Assembly: GCF_013375035.1 (NCBI RefSeq)
Contig: NZ_CP056032.1
Location: 914,001 to 978,000, forward strand
Origin: Spirosoma sp. KUDC1026
GTDB taxonomy: Bacteria; Bacteroidota; Bacteroidia; Cytophagales; Spirosomataceae
DNA length: 64,000 nucleotides
Direction of reading: 5' to 3'
This document shows, piece after piece, positions 48,080-58,190 of this stretch. The notes beneath the pieces were generated by a model. It was not told the DNA's origin. It was given only the letters and a program-made list of their open reading frames with translations, and ran no database searches. How positions within the stretch are numbered: position 1 is the first letter of the stretch; every line of letters starts with the position of its first letter. The position numbers and the translations under genes were made by a program.

Positions 48080-49663
48080 ATGATCAAATTTTCGGGGCAC
48101 CAGCTAAGCGTATTTTTTGGTGTGACTGCTTTATTAGGCGTGGCCAGTTGTACTAATCTGGATGACGCCGTTTTTGGACAGCTCTCTTCTGCGGAAGGAA
48201 CCGCTAACAGTGTACCGCTGGATCCGGCAAGTACACTACAAGGTGCTTATCAGTTGTTGAACAACATCGCAACAAACCAGGGAAACACCTATGCAATGGA
48301 GGAACACCCATCGGACGAAATGATGGGGCCAACCCGAGGGACTGACTGGGACGACTTCGGCCGTTGGCGCCGGTTGCATCAGCACACCTGGGACTCACAA
48401 AATGATCAGATTTTAGGGGCCTGGAATGATCTTAACAGTGGTGTATTCCGCTCGACCCAAGCGCTTTCTGTTGCTGGTTCCGATGTACAGATAGCGGCTC
48501 AGGCACGTTTTCTGCGGGCGTTTTACATGTATCACATCGTTGATCTCTGGGGACAAGTGCCCTTCCGGAACGTAACCGACTCTCCAGAATCCAATCCAAT
48601 AGTTTATAACCGGGTTGATGGGACCAATTTCGTGATTCGCGATTTACGCTACGCATTTAACAACCTGACGACAACAGCAGCAAACCAGGCAACCAAAGAA
48701 GCTGCGGCAGCTATGTTGGCGAAAGTCTACTTGAACCGGGCAGTGTATACGAACACAACTGCTCCTGCTGGACCGTACACGTTTGCTAAGGCAGACATGG
48801 ACTCAGTGACGTATTTTGCCAATCAGGTTATCGGTTCAGGTAAATTTGCCCTGACCACTTCGGGAAAATATTTTGATAATTTCCACTGGCAAAACGATTC
48901 TCGGTCTAAAGAGCTGATCTTCACGATCAATAATACAACGACCAGCCAGCCGGGTAACGTTAGAAACCGGTATTACATGACACTTCACTATAATCAGTAT
49001 GTGAGTGCCTGGAATGGTTTCACAACGCTTGCTGATTTTTACAATAGTTTTGAAGCAAGCGACGAACGTCGGGGAGGACCAGTTAGCGATCTTACACCAA
49101 GTACGGGATTGAACGCTGGCTTCCTGGTAGGTCAGCAGTACGTATCTACCCCTGGTTCGTCCACTGCACCGTCTACGATTGTTGCCGCTAAAGACCGTTT
49201 AGGAAACCCACTGGTATTTACGCCACAGGTAAACCTGTCATATGCTACCGAAGATCAGGGTATTCGGGTTGTAAAATATCTGCCGCAACCAGGGGCAGTT
49301 GATGCTCCTGCCAATGATTACGTATTCCTTCGTTATGCCGACGTATTACTGATGAAGGCTGAAGCGTTGTTACGGGGCGGTAGCGATACACAGGGCCAAA
49401 CGGCGGCTGGTATCGTGAATAACCTGCGCACAACCCGGAAAGCGTCTAGCTTGGGAACGGTTGACCTGACCGTTTTATTGGCAGAGCGCGGCCGTGAGCT
49501 ATACTGGGAAGGCTGGCGCCGGAGTGATCAGATCCGGTTCGGTAAATTCCTGGATCCCGTTGATCAGCGTCCAACAGCATCTCCTGCCACGGCGGTCCTA
49601 TTCGTACTTCCACAACAGGCGGTTGACAGTAATCCAAACCTGATACAGAATCCTGGATATTAA
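48080..49663 (+). CDS. susD: SusD/RagB-family nutrient-binding lipoprotein
   Basis: The surface lid of the SusC pore. The start ATG at 48080 gives a lipoprotein signal with Cys (LLGVASCTNLDD); an open frame from TTG at 48047 is less likely. The 527 residues include TPR-like helices (ARFLRAFYMYHIVDLWGQVPF, EAAAAMLAKVYLNRAVY) and the C-terminal RagB motif (YVFLRYADVLLMKAEAL, GRELYWEGWRRSDQIRFGKF). Strong terminator downstream. Confidence 0.95.
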   Translation: MIKFSGHQLSVFFGVTALLGVASCTNLDDAVFGQLSSAEGTANSVPLDPASTLQGAYQLLNNIATNQGNTYAMEEHPSDEMMGPTRGTDWDDFGRWRRLHQHTWDSQNDQILGAWNDLNSGVFRSTQALSVAGSDVQIAAQARFLRAFYMYHIVDLWGQVPFRNVTDSPESNPIVYNRVDGTNFVIRDLRYAFNNLTTTAANQATKEAAAAMLAKVYLNRAVYTNTTAPAGPYTFAKADMDSVTYFANQVIGSGKFALTTSGKYFDNFHWQNDSRSKELIFTINNTTTSQPGNVRNRYYMTLHYNQYVSAWNGFTTLADFYNSFEASDERRGGPVSDLTPSTGLNAGFLVGQQYVSTPGSSTAPSTIVAAKDRLGNPLVFTPQVNLSYATEDQGIRVVKYLPQPGAVDAPANDYVFLRYADVLLMKAEALLRGGSDTQGQTAAGIVNNLRTTRKASSLGTVDLTVLLAERGRELYWEGWRRSDQIRFGKFLDPVDQRPTASPATAVLFVLPQQAVDSNPNLIQNPGY

Positions 49664-49680
49664 GCCAAGTAATCTGTTTC

Positions 49681-49724
49681 AGAAACAAAACAGCAGCCCG
49701 AAACCGGGCTGCTGTTTTGTTTCT
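49681..49724 (+). terminator. Strong terminator after susD
   Basis: A perfect 20-bp stem (49681-49700 with 49705-49724) with loop AAAC, G+C-rich at the tip and A/T-rich at the base. It lies 18 bases after the susD stop and may set a lower level for the downstream VCBS genes. Confidence 0.88.
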
Positions 49725-49766
49725 GCCATTTGGAATATGAGTGGATTACTTTTCGTTTAGTACTTG

Positions 49767-52700
49767 ATGAAAAAAGTTGTTTACGGGCTGTGTTTTACAC
49801 TGTTAACTGCCTGCTCGCCAAAGAAAACGTTGTTTGAAAAAACAAATTCGGAAGAGACAGGAGTTACGTTTACTAACCAATTAACTGAAACGGAACAGGA
49901 GAATATTCTGGCGTTCGAGTATTTCTATAACGGTGGAGGAGTAGCTGCGGGAGATTTAAACAACGATGGGTTACCTGATCTATATTTTACGGGCAATCAG
50001 GTTGGTAACAAACTATACATCAATAAAGGAAATCTGACGTTTGACGATCTGACCGAAAAAGCCGGACTGGGAGGGCGCGCTGGAGGTTGGAAAACCGGCG
50101 TAACATTAGCCGATATAAACGCCGATGGCTGGTTGGATATTTACGTTTGCTACTCGGGTTTACGGCCAGATTCACTCCGTAAGAATCAACTTTTTATCAA
50201 CAATCATAATCTTACCTTCACCGATAAAGCCACTGAATATGGTCTGGCTGACTCCGGTTATTCCGTTCAGGCTAACTTCTTCGACTATGACTTGGATGGG
50301 GATCTGGATTGTTTTTTAATCAACCACGGGCTGTCTGATTACCAACGAAAAGAAGCCGCGGCCATGCGGGAGGAGCGGGACTACAACGCTGGCGACAAAT
50401 TATTTAGAAATGATTTGTCTACAGGAGGACATTTTGTTGATGTATCGGAGCAGGAAGGAATTAAAGGAAACCCGCTGGGTTTTGGACTCGGTGTTGCCGT
50501 TTCGGACGTAAACGGGGATGGTTACCCGGATGTATACGTGACAAACGACTTTGTGGAGGATGATTATCTCTATATCAACCAGCGCAGCCGTCAGCCGAGC
50601 GGCCCAGCCTTTCGGGACGAGTTGCGTGAACGAGTTGCTCATACATCCTACTCGTCGATGGGCGTTGACATTGCGGATATCAACAACGATACGTTACCGG
50701 ACATTATAACGCTCGATATGCTGCCTGAGGACAATGCCCGGCAAAAGCTGTTGCTCTGGCCCGATAGCTGGCCGGTTTATCAGGCACAGTTGCAAAATGG
50801 CTTTTGGCATCAAAACATGCGGAATATGCTTCAGCTACAGCAGCAAAACGGGCAGTTCTCGGAAATTGGTCAGTTAGCAGGCGTGTCGAATACCGACTGG
50901 AGCTGGGGAGCACTTTTGGCAGATTTCAACCTAGATGGCCGTAAAGACGTCTTTATCAGCAACGGACTCGGCCGTGATTTAACGAACGCCGACTTTGTCA
51001 AATATGCTAGTGAACAGGAAGAACAGCGTACTGGACAGGCTATGCTTGAGCAGCTGAAGCAAATGCCCTCAACGCCAACAAAAAACTATATTTTTCAGAA
51101 TACCAGCACTGGAAATGCCTCGGTAACCTTTGCCAATCGGCAGGTTGAATGGGGATTTGACGAAACAATACGCGCCAACGGAAGCGCTTATGCTGATTTG
51201 GACGGGGATGGTGACTTAGAAATTATCACTAATAACCTGAACGAGACAGCTCGCATTTATAAAAATACAAGCCGGGAGCAGAAACTTGGTCACTTCCTGA
51301 CGATTAAACTGGAAGGCTCGGCTGCGAACCGTTTCGGGGTCGGAGCAACCGTGCAGGTGATACAAGGAGGCCATCGTCAAGTACAGGAGTTTTATCCAAC
51401 TCGCGGTTACCTGGCAAGCAGTCATGACCGACTGCTGTTTGGTGTTGAAAAAGCCGATCAGCCAGTCGACGTACTAGTTCGCTGGCCAAACGGACTTACC
51501 CAAACCGTGAGAAATGTCGCCTTGGATCAGTTACTTGTTCTTTCTGTCAGGCAGGCAACAAAGCCAGTTAGTAGACCTAGGGGCCAGCCTCAAACTTTAC
51601 TGGCTGAGGTTTCCGGACCCAACTGGCAGCACATAGTGAAACCAACGAACGACTTTGAGCGTCAGCTTATGCTGCCCATGCACTATTCGTACACGGGACC
51701 GCGTCTGGCAGTGGGCGATGTGAATGGCGATGGCGAGCCAGATGCATACGTAGGAGGAACACCGGAACAGCCAGGAACACTACTGATACAAAAAGGGGGA
51801 GTATTCTCACTGCAGACATTGACTGGGACAAAACCGTTGAAAAATACGGATGCTGTGTTAACTGACTTTAATGGTGACAAAAAACCTGATCTCTATGTGG
51901 TGAATGGGGGTTATGGCGTCCGTGACACGGTTGATTTACAGGACCAGTTATGGCTAAATGATGGGGCTGGAAATTTCAGTCCGGCTTCTCTCCCCGTTGA
52001 AGGGGCAAACGGTTCCTGTGTGAAAGCTCTTGACGTTGACAAAGACGGTGATATGGACCTGTTTGTTGGCGGGCATGTACGACCCGGTAAGTACCCGTAT
52101 GCCGATCAAAGCTTTTTGTTGATCAACAACGGCAAAGCCCAATTTGAGCAGGTAAGCTTGGGTAAGCTGGGCGTAGTGTCAGATGCGGCCGTTGTCGACA
52201 TGAATAAAGATGGCTGGCTGGATCTGGTCGTTGTTGGCGAGTGGATGCCGGTTACTGTTTTGTTCAATCAGCACGGAAGGTTTTCGACTCAGAAGCAACA
52301 GGTTTACGATAAGTTATCAGGCTGGTGGAATCGTATCAGCCAGGCTGACCTGGATGGCGATGGTGATGATGATTTAATTGTTGGGAATCTTGGCCAGAAT
52401 ACGCAGATACAAGCAAGTGAGGCTGAACCGGCTACCCTTGTCTACGATGACTTTGACCGTAATGGGACAATTGACTGCTTCATGAATTATTATATTCAAG
52501 GCAAGTCTTACCCCGCGCATACTCGCGATGAGATCGGGGAGCAGATGCCGACGCTACGGAAAACGTTTACTGATTATCAACTCTATGCAAACGCAACAAT
52601 TGAGCAGTTTGCCGACGCCAATACGATTGAAAAGGCGAATCACCGGACAATTAATGAGTTACGAACGTTGGTGCTGGAGAATCGAGTGGACGAAACTGGT

Positions 52701-53027
52701 GTCAGTGAATTAATTCCACATGAGCTTCCACAGCCAGCTCAGTATGCACCCGTATATGCAATTCTGCCGCAGGATTTTGACCGGGACGGACGCCCTGACC
52801 TGCTACTTATGGGTAACAATTCAATGTTCAGACTGCGAATTGGGAAAGTAGATGCCAATCAAGGAACTATGCTGCTCAATCGGGGAAACTGGCGATTCGA
52901 CTACGTCCCATCTGCACAGTTGGGCCTTTTGGTTAAGGGCGATGTACGGGACGTAAAGCGTATTGGCAGCTATATTCTGGTTGGCCAGAATAACAATAAG
53001 CTACTCACTTTCAAGATTAACCGTTAA
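49767..53027 (+). CDS. VCBS/FG-GAP repeat lipoprotein with ASPIC/UnbV domain (copy 1)
   Basis: The ATG at 49767 follows an in-frame TTG. It has a lipoprotein signal with LLTACSPKK. The 1086 residues form a beta-propeller-like series of calcium-binding FG-GAP/VCBS repeats (for example DLNNDGLPDLYFTG, DVNGDGYPDVYVTN, DLDGDGDLEIITN). An ASPIC/UnbV domain sits in the middle (RFGVGATVQVIQGG to PVDVLVRWPNG, about 515-590), and a second run of repeats follows (DVNGDGEPDAYVGG, DLDGDGDDDLIVGN). Likely a surface protein for binding, possibly of carbohydrate. It follows SusCD, and a paralogue follows 25 bases on. Confidence 0.9.
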   Translation: MKKVVYGLCFTLLTACSPKKTLFEKTNSEETGVTFTNQLTETEQENILAFEYFYNGGGVAAGDLNNDGLPDLYFTGNQVGNKLYINKGNLTFDDLTEKAGLGGRAGGWKTGVTLADINADGWLDIYVCYSGLRPDSLRKNQLFINNHNLTFTDKATEYGLADSGYSVQANFFDYDLDGDLDCFLINHGLSDYQRKEAAAMREERDYNAGDKLFRNDLSTGGHFVDVSEQEGIKGNPLGFGLGVAVSDVNGDGYPDVYVTNDFVEDDYLYINQRSRQPSGPAFRDELRERVAHTSYSSMGVDIADINNDTLPDIITLDMLPEDNARQKLLLWPDSWPVYQAQLQNGFWHQNMRNMLQLQQQNGQFSEIGQLAGVSNTDWSWGALLADFNLDGRKDVFISNGLGRDLTNADFVKYASEQEEQRTGQAMLEQLKQMPSTPTKNYIFQNTSTGNASVTFANRQVEWGFDETIRANGSAYADLDGDGDLEIITNNLNETARIYKNTSREQKLGHFLTIKLEGSAANRFGVGATVQVIQGGHRQVQEFYPTRGYLASSHDRLLFGVEKADQPVDVLVRWPNGLTQTVRNVALDQLLVLSVRQATKPVSRPRGQPQTLLAEVSGPNWQHIVKPTNDFERQLMLPMHYSYTGPRLAVGDVNGDGEPDAYVGGTPEQPGTLLIQKGGVFSLQTLTGTKPLKNTDAVLTDFNGDKKPDLYVVNGGYGVRDTVDLQDQLWLNDGAGNFSPASLPVEGANGSCVKALDVDKDGDMDLFVGGHVRPGKYPYADQSFLLINNGKAQFEQVSLGKLGVVSDAAVVDMNKDGWLDLVVVGEWMPVTVLFNQHGRFSTQKQQVYDKLSGWWNRISQADLDGDGDDDLIVGNLGQNTQIQASEAEPATLVYDDFDRNGTIDCFMNYYIQGKSYPAHTRDEIGEQMPTLRKTFTDYQLYANATIEQFADANTIEKANHRTINELRTLVLENRVDETGVSELIPHELPQPAQYAPVYAILPQDFDRDGRPDLLLMGNNSMFRLRIGKVDANQGTMLLNRGNWRFDYVPSAQLGLLVKGDVRDVKRIGSYILVGQNNNKLLTFKINR

Positions 53028-53052
53028 TTCAGTAACGCAGCTACCGTAACAC

Positions 53053-56000
53053 ATGCGTAACGTATTTTTCCTACTGGCTTTAGAACTAATAGGGTTAGTG
53101 GGGTGTAAATCTGACCCAGAACCTTTGTTTCTTGAATTACCGGCTTCGCAGACAGGTGTTGACTTTGCGAACCATATTCTTGATAAGAAAAATTTCAATA
53201 TTTTCAATTACCGCAATTTTTATAACGGCGGGGGAGTAGCTATTGGCGATGTAAATAACGATGGCTTACCCGACCTGTTTTTTACGTCTAATTTTGAAGA
53301 AAATAAGCTGTACCTGAACCGGACAACACCCGGTAAAGGTGATCTGAAGTTTGAAGACGTAACAAAGCAGGCTGGTATTGCTGGGAAGAAGTTCTGGTCA
53401 ACGGGCGTTACGTTCGCCGACGTAAACGGCGACGGCCGACTGGATATATACGTCTGTAATTCCGGTAACCGGGATGCCCGCGGTAATCAGCTGTATATTA
53501 ATCAAGGTAGTAAAAACGGAATCCCTATGTTTACAGAACAGGCCGCAGCCTATGGTCTTGTTGATGGCGGCTTTTCCACCCATGCTGCTTTTTTTGATTA
53601 TGATCGGGACGGCGATCTGGATATGTATCTGCTGAATAACAGCTTTACACCAATGGATCGTCTCGGCTACGCAAACCTGCGCGAAACCCGTGATAAATTA
53701 GGAGGGGATAAATTATTCAGAAACAACGGCGTAAACGCTGATGGTAGTGCTAAACCCTTTACTGATGTATCGGCCGATGCGGGGATATACGGAAGCTTGA
53801 TTGGGTTCGGCTTAGGTATCACGATTGGGGATGTAAACAACGATAACTGGCCGGATATCTACATTTCCAACGATTTTTACGAACGGGATTACCTGTATAT
53901 CAATCAGAAAAACGGGACGTTCAAGGAAGAAATTGAAGGGTACATGGGCCACATCAGCCTGGCTTCAATGGGGGCCGATATTGCTGATGTAAACAATGAT
54001 GGGAACCTCGATATTTTTGTGACAGATATGCTGCCGGGCGATGATTATCGCCTTAAGACAACGACTACATTCGATAGCTACGAACTGGGACAGTTAAAAG
54101 AAAGCCGGGACTTCTATTACCAGGATTCCAGGAATATGTTCCACCTGAACAACGGAAATGGTACGTTCTCCGAAATTGGCCGGATGACGGGTACCAGCGC
54201 TACCGACTGGAGCTGGGGGGCGCTCCTGTTCGACATGGATATGGATGGCCGTAAGGATATTTTTGTGGCAAATGGTATTGTCAAAGATTTGACGGACCAG
54301 GACTACGTATCATTTCTGGCTGACAACCCTGATTTGCAAGCCATGATCGAAGGGATCAAAAAGTTTGATTATAAGGAATACGTTAATAAAATGGGGTCAC
54401 GTCCCCTATCAAATTATGCCTTTCGAAATCTCGGTAATGGCATGCAGTTCGAAAATAAAGCGGCTGAATGGGGGCTGGCGACACCGTCATTTTCAAACGG
54501 TTCTGCGTACGGTGATTTAGACAATGACGGTGATCTGGATCTGGTTGTGAACAATAATGATGCACCCGCATCGATTTATAAAAATACGTCGGTTGAGGTC
54601 AACCACAAGCATTTTTTACGAGTAGCTCTGACTGGCTATGCACTGAATCGAAATGCTATAGGGGCTAAAGTTTACGTGCATCAGGGAAAGGAAACACAGT
54701 ATCTGCAGCAGATGCCTAACCGGGGATTCCAGTCGTCTGTCGATCTGACAATGGTTTTTGGGCTGGACTCAAATGCCAGAATCGATTCTTTGACGGTGAT
54801 CTGGCCCGATGATAAAACACAAACGATAAAACAGCCCAGAGCCGACCGTACGTTGCCGCTGTTGTACAAAAACGCTTCCCAGCGAGCATCATTTACCGAT
54901 CAGCGCGTAGTTGCACCCGAATTCTTCAAAGACATAAGCGGTACCGCCAAGCTGGATTATGTGCATAAAGAAAACGACTTCGTGGATTACAACCGCGACG
55001 GCCTGCTCAAACAAATGTTGTCGCGAGAGGGACCTGCGTTAGCCGCCGGGGATGTGAATGGCGACGGCCTGGACGATGTGTTCCTGGGCGGAGCGGTTAA
55101 TATGCCCCGGTCGCTGTACCTGCAGAAAGCAGATGGAACGTTCAGTCTTTGGAAGCAACCCTTCTTGTTAGATGCACTTTACACAGAAGACGTAGCGGCT
55201 ACATTCTTCGACGCGGACGGTGATAAAGATCTCGATCTTTACGTAGCTACAGGTGGTAACGAATTTGCCGATAATACAGCGTTGGCGGATCGATTATATC
55301 GCAATGATGGAAAAGGAAACTTTACCTGGGACAAGACGTTGCCCCGAATTCTGGAAAATAATTCTTGCATCGCAGCGGCCGACTTTGACCGGGATGGTGA
55401 TCAGGATTTGTTTATTGGTGGGCGAATGGTCGCCAGTGAATACGGTAAAAATCCTGACCAAGTTTTGCTAGTGAATGACGGAAAAGGCAACTTCCGAAAA
55501 GCTACGGCTGAACTGATCCCCTTCTCGAAAGAAATAGGTATGGTGAAAGACGCTGTCTGGGCCGACATTGACAAAGACTCCTACCCTGATCTAATTCTGG
55601 TTGGCGACTGGATGCCAATCACCATTCTGAAAAATAAAGCAGGCAAAGGGTTTGAGCGAATAGAGGATGAAGCATTAGCCAAAACCAGCGGCTGGTGGAA
55701 CTGCATTCAGGCAGCCGATCTGGATCAGGATGGCGATGTTGATTTTGTTGTCGGTAATCTGGGGCTGAATAGTCATTTAGTAGCTACTCAGGACCAGCCC
55801 GCTCATCTATACGGTAATGATTTCGATCGGAATGGTACTTACGAGCAGGTTATGACTTGTTTCAGACCCGGCGTCGATGGAGAAAAACGTGAATGTGTGG
55901 TCGTGCAAAAAGCTGACCTACAAAAGCGTATTCCATCTATTAAAACGAAATACATCAAATACACTGATTACGCGAAGGCTTCGTTTAACGAGATCTTTTC

Positions 56001-56403
56001 AGATCAGCAACGCCAGGGAATGGACGTAAAAACGGCAAATACTGCAGAAACGTCGATAGTGGTCAATAATGGGGATGGTACGTTTACGGTCAAAGCCTTA
56101 CCTATACAGGCTCAAACGTCACCAATCCATACTATACTGACAGGTGATTACAATAAAGATGGAAAACCGGATATTTTGCTGGCTGGCAACTTCTTCGATG
56201 TCTTGACCGAGGTAGGCCGTTATGATGCTAACTACGGCTTGTTGCTACTGGGAGATAGTAAACTTAATTTCAAGGCTACGGATCCTAAAAGAGCTGGTTT
56301 CTTTGTGAAGGGCCAGGTACGTCGGATGGTGCAGCTAAAACAGGGACAACTGATTATTGCCAAGAATAACAGCCAGGCTCAAGTGTTCATGCCTATGAAA
56401 TAA
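53053..56403 (+). CDS. VCBS/FG-GAP repeat lipoprotein with ASPIC/UnbV domain (copy 2)
   Basis: The 1116-residue paralogue of the preceding gene has the same order. It has a lipoprotein signal (LIGLVGCKSD), a first set of VCBS repeats (DVNNDGLPDLFFTS, DVNGDGRLDIYVCN, DVNNDNWPDIYISN), an ASPIC/UnbV domain (LNRNAIGAKVYVHQG to SLTVIWPDD) and a second set (DVNGDGLDDVFLGG, DLDQDGDVDFVVGN, DYNKDGKPDILLAG). Both copies have intact calcium-loop Asp residues. Tandem pairs beside SusCD suggest that both belong to the same surface complex, but the substrate is unknown. Confidence 0.9.
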   Translation: MRNVFFLLALELIGLVGCKSDPEPLFLELPASQTGVDFANHILDKKNFNIFNYRNFYNGGGVAIGDVNNDGLPDLFFTSNFEENKLYLNRTTPGKGDLKFEDVTKQAGIAGKKFWSTGVTFADVNGDGRLDIYVCNSGNRDARGNQLYINQGSKNGIPMFTEQAAAYGLVDGGFSTHAAFFDYDRDGDLDMYLLNNSFTPMDRLGYANLRETRDKLGGDKLFRNNGVNADGSAKPFTDVSADAGIYGSLIGFGLGITIGDVNNDNWPDIYISNDFYERDYLYINQKNGTFKEEIEGYMGHISLASMGADIADVNNDGNLDIFVTDMLPGDDYRLKTTTTFDSYELGQLKESRDFYYQDSRNMFHLNNGNGTFSEIGRMTGTSATDWSWGALLFDMDMDGRKDIFVANGIVKDLTDQDYVSFLADNPDLQAMIEGIKKFDYKEYVNKMGSRPLSNYAFRNLGNGMQFENKAAEWGLATPSFSNGSAYGDLDNDGDLDLVVNNNDAPASIYKNTSVEVNHKHFLRVALTGYALNRNAIGAKVYVHQGKETQYLQQMPNRGFQSSVDLTMVFGLDSNARIDSLTVIWPDDKTQTIKQPRADRTLPLLYKNASQRASFTDQRVVAPEFFKDISGTAKLDYVHKENDFVDYNRDGLLKQMLSREGPALAAGDVNGDGLDDVFLGGAVNMPRSLYLQKADGTFSLWKQPFLLDALYTEDVAATFFDADGDKDLDLYVATGGNEFADNTALADRLYRNDGKGNFTWDKTLPRILENNSCIAAADFDRDGDQDLFIGGRMVASEYGKNPDQVLLVNDGKGNFRKATAELIPFSKEIGMVKDAVWADIDKDSYPDLILVGDWMPITILKNKAGKGFERIEDEALAKTSGWWNCIQAADLDQDGDVDFVVGNLGLNSHLVATQDQPAHLYGNDFDRNGTYEQVMTCFRPGVDGEKRECVVVQKADLQKRIPSIKTKYIKYTDYAKASFNEIFSDQQRQGMDVKTANTAETSIVVNNGDGTFTVKALPIQAQTSPIHTILTGDYNKDGKPDILLAGNFFDVLTEVGRYDANYGLLLLGDSKLNFKATDPKRAGFFVKGQVRRMVQLKQGQLIIAKNNSQAQVFMPMK

Positions 56404-56716
56404 CAGCGGGTATGTTCACTCCTAAGTAACTAAGACGGAAATACGAATTGATGACGCCACGTTCAGTGAAGAGAGTGATATAGCTCAAGGTAACTCTCCG
56501 CTGAATAGCTTCTGCCAGCGTAGGCGTCATAACTGCCTACAAAGTTGCTCATAACAACAGCAATATGCAGTTGCTGAGGTGAATTAGCGACGTAGTAAAC
56601 CAGATAACAGCCGGGTCCAGGGTGGTGACGTATCGTCCTTTTATCCAATTATTTCGCTTAATTTTACGCTCTTATAACCACTGGATTTCATCGTGATCCT
56701 TTACTTGTCTTTACCT

Positions 56717-58072
56717 ATGAATATTCTGTTTCGATCAGGTTGGATGATTGTCTTTGCGTTGACGGTACTAGCAGGATGTCAGAAATCGGTACCACCGTCT
56801 GAGTATAATGCCAAAGCTGCTAATCCTGAATATTACAATGCCGCGCTGGATAAACTGACGGAAGTGATTATCCACGATATTTTTTCGCCCCCCGTCGCCA
56901 GTAGAATCTATTCCTATGCCAACCTCGCGGGGTATGAAGCCCTTGTGCCATTCGATTCAACATACCAGTCGCTGGGAGGCAAATTAAAATTGTTTCAAAC
57001 GGGCCCCCGGCCAGCGCCCAATCAGGAATACTGCTTTCCGTTGGCCAGTACACACGCCTTTATGACCGTTGCCCGCGCGCTTACCTTCTCGGTCGATTAT
57101 TACGATAAGTTCGAGCCTGCTTTCTACGAACAGTACAAGAAAGACGGCGTTCCCGATGAGGTGTACGAACGGTCAATGGCCTACGGAGAAATGGTTGCCA
57201 AGCATATTCTCGACTATGCGTCGAAGGATAGTTACAAGCAGACCCGTGGTTTCAAACATACAGTAACCAATGCTGAAGGAACCTGGGTACCAACGCCACC
57301 GGCCTATATGGATGCTGCCGAGCCGCAGTGGAATAAGCTACGTTGCTGGGTAATGGATACCTGCACCCAGTTCACACCACCCCGGCCGTATCCATACAAC
57401 ATGACAAAGGGAAATCCCTACGAAAAGGAAGTGATGGAAGTATATAAGGCCGGTAAACGGGCGGATAAGCTGGAACAGGACATCGCTTACTTCTGGGATG
57501 ACAACTCGTTCGTGATGAACGTAGCGGGGCACGTTATGTTTGCTTCGAAGAAAATGACGCCAGGCGGTCACTGGCTGGCTATTGCCGAGACGGTTGCCCG
57601 TAAAAAGAAACTGAACATGATGCAGACGGTAGAAGCTTACGCGCTGACCTCGTTCGCCTTGTCAGATGGTTTTATTTCGTGTTGGGACGAAAAATACCGC
57701 AGTAACATGATCCGTCCGGAAACGGTGATCAATAAACTGATCGATCCCAAATGGACACCGTTTCTGCAAACCCCTCCTTTTCCAGAATACCCGAGCGGAC
57801 ACAGCGTTATTTCGACAGCGGCCGCTACAGTATTAACCCATCTGATGGGCGACAACATTGCCTTTACCGATTCGACGGAGTTGAAGTATGGTCATGGTGT
57901 CCGTTCGTTCAAGTCGTTCATAGATGCCGCCAACGAAGCATCAATCAGTCGGCTCTATGGAGGTATTCACTATCGTCTGGCGCTTGATAACGGACAAGTA
58001 CAGGGCAAAAAAATCGGTGAGTGGGTGCTACAGCGCGTAAAAGGACAGAAAGAGACTGTAGCCCAGCGTTAA
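56717..58072 (+). CDS. Vanadium-dependent haloperoxidase-like PAP2 lipoprotein
   Basis: The ATG at 56717 starts a lipoprotein signal (FALTVLAGCQKS); a GTG at 56693 is less likely. The 451 residues carry the full vanadate/phosphate pocket: KYRSNMIRP (Lys326, Arg333), PSGH (Ser360, Gly361, catalytic His362) and SRLYGGIH (Arg412, His418). This pattern is shared by vanadium haloperoxidases and PAP2 acid phosphatases; the length and the K-x6-RP form point to the haloperoxidase group. It is predicted to be exported and lipid-anchored, perhaps at the outer membrane. It may oxidise halides with H2O2 or act as a phosphatase; not decided by sequence. It follows the two VCBS genes after 290 bases. Confidence 0.88.
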   Translation: MNILFRSGWMIVFALTVLAGCQKSVPPSEYNAKAANPEYYNAALDKLTEVIIHDIFSPPVASRIYSYANLAGYEALVPFDSTYQSLGGKLKLFQTGPRPAPNQEYCFPLASTHAFMTVARALTFSVDYYDKFEPAFYEQYKKDGVPDEVYERSMAYGEMVAKHILDYASKDSYKQTRGFKHTVTNAEGTWVPTPPAYMDAAEPQWNKLRCWVMDTCTQFTPPRPYPYNMTKGNPYEKEVMEVYKAGKRADKLEQDIAYFWDDNSFVMNVAGHVMFASKKMTPGGHWLAIAETVARKKKLNMMQTVEAYALTSFALSDGFISCWDEKYRSNMIRPETVINKLIDPKWTPFLQTPPFPEYPSGHSVISTAAATVLTHLMGDNIAFTDSTELKYGHGVRSFKSFIDAANEASISRLYGGIHYRLALDNGQVQGKKIGEWVLQRVKGQKETVAQR

Positions 58073-58129
58073 CACATCTAAACGCAACTAACTGACTAGT
58101 AGGAACGATCTTTCAGATAAGGCAAAACA

Positions 58130-58173
58130 AAGCGGGCGAATCGATGACCAACTCAGTCAGGATTCGCCCGCTT
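58130..58173. terminator. Shared terminator between haloperoxidase and TetR genes
   Basis: A perfect 13-bp stem (58130-58142 with 58161-58173, core GCGGGCGAATC) with an 18-base loop lies between two converging genes. A short pyrimidine run follows on the plus strand and TTTGTTTT on the minus strand. Confidence 0.7.
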
Positions 58174-58190
58174 CTTTGTCGAGTAGCGTT

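Noticed and set aside
49681..49724. Long hairpin considered as a mobile repeat
   Set aside because: Position right after the susD stop, tight loop and A/T-rich base fit a plain terminator.
56463..56648. 61-codon minus-strand frame between the second VCBS gene and the haloperoxidase gene
   Set aside because: It looks slightly protein-like, but no family, promoter or neighbours support it; too weak to call.
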